34,096 bases of DNA, taken from Phycisphaeraceae bacterium. GTDB lineage: Bacteria > Planctomycetota > Phycisphaerae > Phycisphaerales > Phycisphaeraceae. A program made the position numbers and the translations under genes. Where the stretch lies: assembly GCA_028284155.1 (NCBI GenBank), contig JANQSF010000011.1, positions 1-34,096 of the forward strand. Reading direction: 5' to 3'. Of the stretch, positions 28,644-34,096 are shown piece after piece (position 1 is the stretch's first letter; every line of letters begins with the position of its first letter). The notes under the pieces were generated by a model. That model searched no databases, had not been told where the DNA came from, and saw only the letters and a list, made by a program, of their open reading frames with translations.

Positions 28644-29636
28644 GTGCGGATTCTGCTGATCGGTGGCACGGGATTCACGGGGCCCGCCGTGGTGTCTCAA
28701 CTGATGGCGCGCGGGCATGACGTCACGGTTCTTCATCGCGGCCAAACGACGGACGCTCTCTCCCGCGGGGCAACTGAGATCCTGGTTGATCGCAAGGACG
28801 GTGAACGGCTGACCAGCGCGATCGCGAGCGCGTCGCCGGACGTTGTCGTCGACATGATTCCGTTCACCGCGTCGGACGCGGACGCCGCCCGGCTTGCGTG
28901 CCGGGCCGTTGCGTCGCGCATCGTCGCGCTCAGCAGCATCGACGTTTATCTGGCGTTCGGCCGGATTCAAAAGACGGAGCCCGGCCCGCTTCAACCCACC
29001 CCGTTGACCGAGACGTCCGACCTGCGACAGACGAACCAACCGAACGGCTCTGAATGCGACAAGCTCGCCGTCGAGCGCAGCTATCTGAGTGACGACGGCC
29101 TGCCTTGCACGGTCCTTCGGCTGCCGGCCATCTACGGCGCTCGCGACAGGTACCGCCGATTCCGCGGCTACCTGAAGCGCATGGACGACGGCAGAGACAC
29201 GATCCTGCTCGGCCGAACCATCGCCGCGTGGAAGTTTTCCCGTGGTTATGTGGACAACGTCGCGCACGCCGTCTGCCTGACGATCGAAAACGACAGCGCA
29301 ACGAACGAGGTCTTCAATGTCGCCGAGCCCGACGCGATGACGGAACTGGCGTTCGTGCAAGCCATCGGCCAAGCGGCCGGCTGGGAAGGCGACGTGAAAG
29401 TCATGCCGGACGACCAATTGCCGCCATACCTCCAGCCATCCGTCAACTTCGAACAGAACTGGGACGTCGACACGAGCAAGATCAGGTCCCGCCTCGGCTA
29501 CTCGGAAATCGTGGACGTGGCAGAAGCATTCCGCAGAACCGTCGAATGGGAACGCGCCAACCCGCCCGAGGTCGAGCCCTTCGAATACAAGTACGACCAA
29601 GAAGACGACGTGCTGGCTGGCACGGGTGACAACTGA
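28644..29636 (+). CDS. NAD(P)-dependent epimerase/SDR-like protein lacking the catalytic tyrosine
   Basis: A 330-residue extended/atypical short-chain dehydrogenase. It begins RILLIGGTGFTGPAVVSQLMARGHDVTVLHRG, the G-x-x-G-x-x-G dinucleotide motif, and has DVVVDMIPF, ALSSIDVYLAFG, TVLRLPAIYG, RYRRFRGYLKRMDDGRDTILLGRTIAAWKFSRGYVDNVAHAVCL and NEVFNVAEPD. Where extended SDRs have Tyr-x-x-x-Lys, the sequence is SECDK, so the Tyr is Ser and only the Lys remains. The protein may be a binding or regulatory relative instead of a dehydrogenase, or use a different acid. GTG at 28644 is chosen because AGGAG lies 9 nt upstream and GGTGFTG falls at the expected place; a TTG 9 nt upstream is also in frame. 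Confidence 0.85.
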   Translation: MRILLIGGTGFTGPAVVSQLMARGHDVTVLHRGQTTDALSRGATEILVDRKDGERLTSAIASASPDVVVDMIPFTASDADAARLACRAVASRIVALSSIDVYLAFGRIQKTEPGPLQPTPLTETSDLRQTNQPNGSECDKLAVERSYLSDDGLPCTVLRLPAIYGARDRYRRFRGYLKRMDDGRDTILLGRTIAAWKFSRGYVDNVAHAVCLTIENDSATNEVFNVAEPDAMTELAFVQAIGQAAGWEGDVKVMPDDQLPPYLQPSVNFEQNWDVDTSKIRSRLGYSEIVDVAEAFRRTVEWERANPPEVEPFEYKYDQEDDVLAGTGDN

Positions 29637-29684
29637 GAAACAGGTCTGGCAGGTTGGCCGGCGTGAATGCATTCTGACATTGGA

Positions 29685-29710
29685 TTGCCCGGCAACGTGC
29701 TCGGCCTACC
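29685..29710. repeat. GCCGGGCAACG family, degenerate partial copy
   Basis: Matches the right arm of 26741-26769 (plus two bases of spacer) with three mismatches over 26 bp. A weaker likeness to its left arm and spacer precedes it (29648-29684), so this may be a decayed whole element in the gap upstream of the gene at 29737. Confidence 0.6.
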
Positions 29711-29736
29711 GACTACGTACAGATTGGTCGTTGCAC

Positions 29737-30189
29737 ATGCTGCGGTGGCTTGTTGACAAGATCAAAGCACGTCAAGCCGAGCGGCGCAGGCAGGCCCGCT
29801 TGCGAACGGAGGCCTTTTGCATGCGACTGCTCAATCCCGACTTCGATCTGGTCGTTCGGCACTTCGGCGTCCCTGTCAGTGCCGCGCTTCGCGCCCTCTA
29901 TTCAGACCCGGCAGCAATCCAACGCGACTGTGTCTCGAAGAAGTACGGGCCAAGGGAAGACGACGAATTGTTCGCCGCGTGGTACATCCCACTGGACGAA
30001 CAGGCTCTTGCCGAACAGTGGCACCAAGACGACGGTCGCTTTGACTTTGCTGACGATGGGAGTGCCAGCAGGTGGTGTGTCGATCCAACAGACGACGATG
30101 CCGAAATATACTTCTTCCAACATGAGGATCAGACGTTGCACCCGACCGGTGTCAAGATATGTGACTACCTGGCGCTTCCGGAAGCGTGA
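29737..30189 (+). CDS. Hypothetical protein, possibly SMI1/KNR4 (SUKH)-like
   Basis: A 150-residue soluble protein starting MLRWLVDKIKARQAERRRQARLRTEAF, basic at the N-terminus. The body has LLNPDFDLVVRHFGVPVSAALRALYSDP and FAAWYIPLDEQALAEQW, and the end is CVDPTDDDAEIYFFQHEDQTLHPTGVKICDYLAL. The last block resembles the SUKH pattern of a beta strand, an acidic H-x-D/E turn and a final helix, which is common in toxin-immunity contexts but also in housekeeping proteins. This is a weak match by eye. The frame is open upstream to 29626; I use the ATG at 29737 because the earlier part lies in repeat sequence. It is 52 bp before the next gene on the same strand. Confidence 0.5.
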   Translation: MLRWLVDKIKARQAERRRQARLRTEAFCMRLLNPDFDLVVRHFGVPVSAALRALYSDPAAIQRDCVSKKYGPREDDELFAAWYIPLDEQALAEQWHQDDGRFDFADDGSASRWCVDPTDDDAEIYFFQHEDQTLHPTGVKICDYLALPEA

Positions 30190-30241
30190 CCAGCGACAAC
30201 GATGAGTCGGCCGGGCGGCGCGCCCCACAAACGGACGATCA

Positions 30242-30856
30242 ATGTTTCAGCTTCCTTCTGACTTTCGTTGGCTTGCACCATGGTCGCCGATCGACGCGGA
30301 AACTGCGCGTGATATCGAAGATGAGTTACGACGTGAAATCCCGGATGGTCACGTGTTGGCTGGTTGTCAGTTCAAGGCCATCGGCGAAAGCGACAACTAT
30401 GACGACTTCCTGTTCGCAACAGATTCCGATGACATACCCTTGGCCTCGGTTCACCTGACTTGGCGTGTCGAATCGGATCCGACATGGCCGGGTACCGCCG
30501 TCTACAGGTCACTTGTCGCCTGGATCAATGCCATGGCAAATGAACATGCTGATTTTGAACAGTGGAACCAAGGCGAAGATGAGACCAGTTTCGACGAATT
30601 TATCGCCAGTCATCCAAAAGGGACGGTCTTGCCCGGGCGTGTGACGAGTGTGCAGCCATTCGGCGTCTTTTGCGAGCTTGCCGCGGGCGTGGAAGGGTTA
30701 CTTGAAGTGGTTGAGTTCGAGATTGGAGAGCGGACAATGGAGTTTCCAGATAGCTACCCTCGCGTCGGCGATATACTCGAAGTCGCGATTCTCCATGTCA
30801 ATCGATCAGATCGTAAGATAGCGCTCACGCAGCGGAACATTTGTGACACTGCATGA
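30242..30856 (+). CDS. Protein with C-terminal S1 RNA-binding domain
   Basis: A 204-residue protein. The C-terminal part (about 126-199) is a recognisable S1 domain: GTVLPGRVTSVQPFGVFCELAAGVEGLLEVVEF...GDILEVAILHVNRSDRKIALTQRN, including the P-F-G-V-F-C/V-x-L and the D-x-x-K-I-x-L-x-x-R ending. The N-terminal ~120 residues are acidic and unrecognised (FRWLAPWSPIDAETARDIEDELRREIP, FLFATDSDDIPLASVHLTW). This half looks like a small alpha/beta domain of the kind fused to immunity or regulatory modules, but no family is claimed. S1 domains bind single-stranded RNA, so it may act on mRNA or ribosomes in the cytoplasm. GC is low (about 50%) for the region. Confidence 0.75.
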   Translation: MFQLPSDFRWLAPWSPIDAETARDIEDELRREIPDGHVLAGCQFKAIGESDNYDDFLFATDSDDIPLASVHLTWRVESDPTWPGTAVYRSLVAWINAMANEHADFEQWNQGEDETSFDEFIASHPKGTVLPGRVTSVQPFGVFCELAAGVEGLLEVVEFEIGERTMEFPDSYPRVGDILEVAILHVNRSDRKIALTQRNICDTA

Positions 30857-30977
30857 AGGATTGATGCGATCCGCATCGAGTAAGACAGAACTTGCCTGAA
30901 CGGCCGTGGGCAATGAAAGTTGACTGCCGATCGGCCAGGGATACACCGGGCTTTGTCCGTAAGTCGCCGTCCCACCC

Positions 30978-31051
30978 GTAGGGTGCGCTTTAGCGCACCA
31001 AGGTTGCGGGGAAGCCGTCCATTCATCTTGGTGCGTTGAAGCGCACCCTAC
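30978..31051. repeat. GTAGGGTGCGC inverted repeat, copy 2
   Basis: Left arm 30978-31002 and right arm 31027-31051 are 25-bp inverted copies with two mismatches, separated by 24 bp. Each arm is also self-complementary (GGTGCGC and GCGCACC). It occupies the gap between the convergent S1-domain gene and the zinc-ribbon gene, the same kind of site and plan as 13477-13548 (GTAGGGTG start shared). The 120 bp before it (30857-30977) holds no gene. Confidence 0.88.
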
Positions 31052-31072
31052 TATTCGGACGAAGCCCGCCCC

Positions 31073-31849
31073 CTACCCCTCCTCCGGCACACGTCCTACC
31101 GCCGCCATGACATCTCTTGGGCGGAGTCGTTTGCCGACGGTCAGGCCGCGTCTTCGGAAGCGGTCGAGGATCGTTTTGATGTCGTGCCGGGTGGGTTGAT
31201 ACGCCGCCAGGGCCGGCGCGATGCGCGGCAGGAGTTTGCGTTTGGCGTACCGGCGCGCGTCACCCGACACCAGCAGCGCGATGATCACGATGCTCGACAA
31301 CGCCAGCGCCCAGCCCGCTTCCTGCCGCACGTGGCGGGGCAGGTGGCCGGCGTAGTACGTCAGGTAAACCGCCCCGCCGACCGCGGCCAGCGCGAACGGC
31401 GTCGTCCAACGGTCGCTGTGCAACCCGGACGCGCGGGCGTCCAGCTCCGGCTCGATCAGCCGCAACGGCTCAGCCAACAACGCGTCCCGCTCATCAGCCG
31501 ACATCACGCCGAGGCAATACCGCTCGTACATCGCCTGGCGTTCCTCCAGTTGTTCCCACACCGTTGGGCAGGTCAGGTCGATCAACTGTTCGATGGGCAG
31601 ATGGCGGTCGCGCGTGACGTCCGGGTACGTGTCGATCAACGTTTCCATCGTCTGACCGCACCGCTGACACCGCACCTCATGCCCAGCCGTCCGCCCCGGC
31701 GCGATGGGCAGATAGAAGAAATGACGAACCACCTGCACCTTGAACAGCCGAAACCGCTGCGCCATCCGGCAGATCGGACAGTACCCGGCCACCCACCCCA
31801 ACCGCCGCCGCCAGACATGCGTCCCGTAGATGACGATGGGCACGAACAT
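31073..31849 (-). CDS. Zinc-ribbon membrane protein, uncharacterised
   Basis: A 258-residue protein. An N-terminal zinc ribbon (YCPIC near residues 23-27 and CQRCG about 36 residues later) is followed by a helical, acidic middle (LPIEQLIDLTCPTVWEQLEERQAMYERYCLGVMSADERDAL). Two membrane helices follow (about FALAAVGGAVYLTYYAG and ALALSSIVIIALLVSG), and a basic C-terminal tail (RRYAKRKLLPR...RFRRRGLTVGKRLRPRDV) probably lies in the cytoplasm. The helical part and tail suggest nucleic-acid or protein contacts, but I cannot name a family. This is the third zinc-ribbon plus two-helix protein in the window. No Shine-Dalgarno is evident upstream of the ATG at 31849. Confidence 0.65.
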   Translation of the reverse strand: MFVPIVIYGTHVWRRRLGWVAGYCPICRMAQRFRLFKVQVVRHFFYLPIAPGRTAGHEVRCQRCGQTMETLIDTYPDVTRDRHLPIEQLIDLTCPTVWEQLEERQAMYERYCLGVMSADERDALLAEPLRLIEPELDARASGLHSDRWTTPFALAAVGGAVYLTYYAGHLPRHVRQEAGWALALSSIVIIALLVSGDARRYAKRKLLPRIAPALAAYQPTRHDIKTILDRFRRRGLTVGKRLRPRDVMAAVGRVPEEG

Positions 31850-32108
31850 GGGTTGATGTTAATCGACGGAAGTCCACCCGGGCTCACGCGCCGGGATGGC
31901 ATGGGTCGTCCCCGTCCACGACGCATGTAGCCCGGGCCTCGGCCTGGGCCTGCCGGCAGAGATGTGTCGTTGACGGCCGGTTGGAAGCGCCGTTCGTAGC
32001 CGAGCACGTTGCCCGACAATCCGTGTTCACCGCGGGTTTAACCACCGCGCAACGTTCCCGGGCTCTCGACTGGTAATGGATGGCCTCTGTGGAACCAACG
32101 ATCCAAAG
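31850..32108. other. Noncoding gap with several small hairpins
   Basis: No gene was found. The gap contains a 9-bp stem with one wobble (GCCCGGGCC at 31930-31938 with GGCCTGGGC at 31941-31949), a perfect palindrome CTGCCGGCAG (31950-31959) and a 5-bp CGCGG/CCGCG stem (32031-32049) just after the dnaB stop-side region. It also carries a partial repeat at 32000-32022. This stretch lies downstream of dnaB on the minus strand and upstream of the zinc-ribbon gene. Confidence 0.4.
32000..32022 (-). repeat. GCCGGGCAACG family, partial copy 3
   Basis: The reverse complement GGATTGTCGGGCAACGTGCT... matches 29682-29704 at 21 of 23 positions and the right arm at 26741 more distantly. It shows the family is dispersed over at least 5 kb here. 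Confidence 0.6.
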
Positions 32109-34096
32109 TCACCCCCGCATCCCCACCGTCGCCAGGTTGTTAAACCGCGTCGTCTCGTGGCTGAACTGCATCTTGACCGTCCCCGTCGGGCCGTTTCGTT
32201 GTTTGACGAGCGACAGTTCAGCCACGCCGACTTTGTCCGCGTTGTTGTCTGCCCATTCGGGGTCGTTGGTGTGGTAGTACTCTTCGCGGTGCAACATCAT
32301 GACCACGTCGGCATCCTGCTCGATGGAACCGGACTCGCGCAGGTCGCTCATACGTGGGCGGTGGCCTTCGCGCTGCTCGGGTGAGCGGTTGAGCTGACTG
32401 AGGCAGATGACGGGCACGTTCAACTCGCGGGCGAGCGCCTTGATGCCGCGCGACAGTTCCGACACCTCCTGCTGGCGGTTGTCCGCCCCGGGGAACGACA
32501 TCAGTTGCAGGTAGTCGATCATGATACACTTGATGTGATGCCGCTGCGCCAGCCGCCGCGCCTTGGCGCGCAGGGCGAGCATCGTCAAACCGGGCGTGTC
32601 GTCGATATAAAGCGGCGCTTCGGAAAGCTCGGACACGACCATGGCCAGGTCGTGGTAGTCGTCGGCGTTGAGCACGTTGCGGCGGAGCTTGTGCGAATCA
32701 ACCCCGCTGCGCGAACACATCAAACGCTGCGCAAGCTGATGCTTGCCCATTTCCAACGAGAACACCGCGACGGGCTGCTTGGTGTCGGCCGCGATGTGCT
32801 CGGCGATGTTCAAAGCGAACGCGGTCTTGCCCATCGACGGTCTTGCCGCGAGGATAATCATCTCGCCGTTCTGCAGACCGCTGGTCATCTCGTCCAGCTC
32901 GTAGAAACCGGTTTCCAGGCCGGTGATCTGTCGGCCTTCCATCGCCTGGATGCGTTCGTACGTCTCGTGCAGCAGCACCTTCAGTTCGCTGGCGTCTTCG
33001 CTGGAGCGTTGCTCAGCCAAGCGGAACACACTCTGCTCAGCCTGGTCGATCTGCTCGGCCGCGGCCTCGGTGCTGGTGTAGGCCTCGTAAAGGATCTTGC
33101 CCGCAGCCTCGATCAGCCGACGGATCAACGCCTTGTCGCGCACGAGCCTGGCGTAATACCGCGCGCTGGCGGCGGACGGCATTGCGTCGCCGAGCGCGAG
33201 CAGATAGTCGAGGCCGCCGACCTGTTCGAGCACGCCCATGTCGTCGAGCTTGCGGTGCAGGTGCACCATGTCGACCGGCTCGTTCTCGTCGTAAAGATCG
33301 ACCAGCACCTGGTGGATGACCGTGTGCTTGGGCAGGTAGTAGTCGTCGGCCGTGGTGACGATCTGCACGACGTCGCCGATCACCTGCGGGTCGAGCACCA
33401 TCGAGCCGAGCAACGCCATCTCCGCCTCGACGGCGTGCGGCGGCTGCTTCTCGATCAGCTTGGGCAACTCCGCACGCTTGGGGTCGAACGCCGTGCGGTC
33501 CTTGCCGATGACACCCCCGGAAGATGCGCCGTCTTTGCCGCGCCGACCGTTGCCGTTGCGACCACGTCCACCTGAACGACCGCCGCCTCGTCCGCCCCCG
33601 CGCGACTCGATCGCGGCCTGCTTCGTGACGATCGGTGTGAGATCGACAACGGGTTCGGCGTCGGTTTGTTCGTCGCGCGATTGGGGCGCGGTTGGCGTGG
33701 CGGGTTGCGCGTCGGCTTGCGCGGCAGGCGCTGTCGACGTTTCGGGCGTGGGCGCCGACTCGTTTGATGGCGCGTGTTGATGCGCATCGTCCGACGTGTC
33801 TTGCACGGCATCGACAGGTGACGCGGTCGCCACCGGTTCGGTGTGCGTTTCGACGGCGTCAAACGTTTCGACGTTCGGCGCGCTCGCCGCATGAGACGTT
33901 TCGTCCGAGTCAACCGGCGGCGCGTCGCCCGCATCGCCGTCGCCCACGGTCACGTCGGCGTCGATGAACGGCGACGCTTCCATGTCGGCCTCGGGCGCGC
34001 CCTCGGTCGGCAGGTCGGGCATGACGCCGGCGAGCAGGTCGGCCACGGACGCGGGCGGGTCGTCGTCGATCGGTACGTCGGCGACGGGTTCGGCGG
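32109..34096 (-). CDS. dnaB: Replicative DNA helicase DnaB with long disordered RGG-containing N-terminal extension (5' end outside window)
   Basis: A replicative helicase that unwinds DNA ahead of the replisome as a hexamer. The canonical N-terminal domain starts at QPPHAVEAEMALLGSMVLDPQ and the RecA-like ATPase core has Walker A ARPSMGKTAF, Walker B IMIDYLQLM, LSQLNRS, and SDLRESGSIEQDADVVMMLHRE; the C-terminus ends SHETTRFNNLATVGMRG. The canonical part is about 445 residues, the usual size. Before it lie at least 200 residues that are acidic and Pro/Ala/Thr-rich, with a Gly-Arg box ESRGGGRGGGRSGGRGRN (about 50 residues before the DnaB start). The frame stays open to the window edge (GTG at 34044-34046 is internal), so the true start is further upstream. 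Confidence 0.95.
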   Translation of the reverse strand, partial: AEPVADVPIDDDPPASVADLLAGVMPDLPTEGAPEADMEASPFIDADVTVGDGDAGDAPPVDSDETSHAASAPNVETFDAVETHTEPVATASPVDAVQDTSDDAHQHAPSNESAPTPETSTAPAAQADAQPATPTAPQSRDEQTDAEPVVDLTPIVTKQAAIESRGGGRGGGRSGGRGRNGNGRRGKDGASSGGVIGKDRTAFDPKRAELPKLIEKQPPHAVEAEMALLGSMVLDPQVIGDVVQIVTTADDYYLPKHTVIHQVLVDLYDENEPVDMVHLHRKLDDMGVLEQVGGLDYLLALGDAMPSAASARYYARLVRDKALIRRLIEAAGKILYEAYTSTEAAAEQIDQAEQSVFRLAEQRSSEDASELKVLLHETYERIQAMEGRQITGLETGFYELDEMTSGLQNGEMIILAARPSMGKTAFALNIAEHIAADTKQPVAVFSLEMGKHQLAQRLMCSRSGVDSHKLRRNVLNADDYHDLAMVVSELSEAPLYIDDTPGLTMLALRAKARRLAQRHHIKCIMIDYLQLMSFPGADNRQQEVSELSRGIKALARELNVPVICLSQLNRSPEQREGHRPRMSDLRESGSIEQDADVVMMLHREEYYHTNDPEWADNNADKVGVAELSLVKQRNGPTGTVKMQFSHETTRFNNLATVGMRG

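Noticed and set aside
29626..29736. Upstream extension of the gene at 29737 to 29626
   Set aside because: That part lies on the repeat-derived stretch and overlaps the preceding SDR stop; ATG 29737 is a better start.

Overview
The window looks like a chromosomal segment of a high-GC planctomycete, most likely of the Phycisphaerae side of the phylum. The evidence is a DUF1549/DUF1553 protein and a DUF1501 protein (paired planctomycetal families), an arylsulfatase, a Tat-exported Gfo/Idh/MocA oxidoreductase, a PEP-CTERM surface protein next to two pseudopilin-like proteins, small membrane proteins ending in a C-x2-C-G-Y-D-x-R-G zinc ribbon, and many genes with weak or no Shine-Dalgarno sequence. 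No rRNA, tRNA, CRISPR array, transposase or integrase was recognised.

Layout. 1-1120: end of a secreted Calx-beta protein, then a small lipoprotein with its own promoter and terminator. 1233-6327 (minus strand): carB and a secreted esterase. 6489-10092 (plus): a membrane-anchored protein, a PEP-CTERM protein and two pseudopilin-like proteins in tandem. 10210-15924 (plus): the DUF1549/DUF1553 and DUF1501 proteins, separated by a truncated haemoglobin and a lower-GC orphan gene. 16049-18421: a methyltransferase/acetyltransferase pair and two zinc-ribbon membrane proteins. 18447-25188: oxidoreductase, GNAT, orphan, sulfatase, PAP-phosphatase-like protein and a DUF695-RraB fusion. 25215-25803: a noncoding stretch rich in A and C. 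25804-30856: small, lower-GC accessory genes (bPH-like, two S1-domain proteins, WD40, GNAT, SDR, a possible SUKH-like protein). 31073-34096 (minus): a zinc-ribbon membrane protein and a partial dnaB.

The most striking content is a set of dispersed inverted repeats. The best is a 75-83 bp element made of four tandem octamers of pattern SSAYCRAG, a loop of 19 or 11 bp, and four octamers in inverse orientation. There are four copies: one between carB and the esterase, and three inserted in frame inside carB, all in its second synthetase half. They add related peptides (core like ARSLDGSVA) at positions that correspond to surface turns. A different palindrome family forms a fourth in-frame insert in the same gene. 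This resembles the coding-sequence invasion known for Rickettsia palindromic elements, but with a different sequence and a modular octamer design. At least four further repeat families sit at gene ends, and one of them supplies the last codons and stop of an S1-domain gene.

The genes do not form one pathway. Recurrent themes are secreted polysaccharide and sulfate-ester metabolism (esterase, sulfatase, oxidoreductase, PAP phosphatase, DUF1501/DUF1549), envelope display, and housekeeping functions (carB, dnaB). Functions come from motifs read by eye, so family calls are firm where motifs are named and tentative elsewhere.
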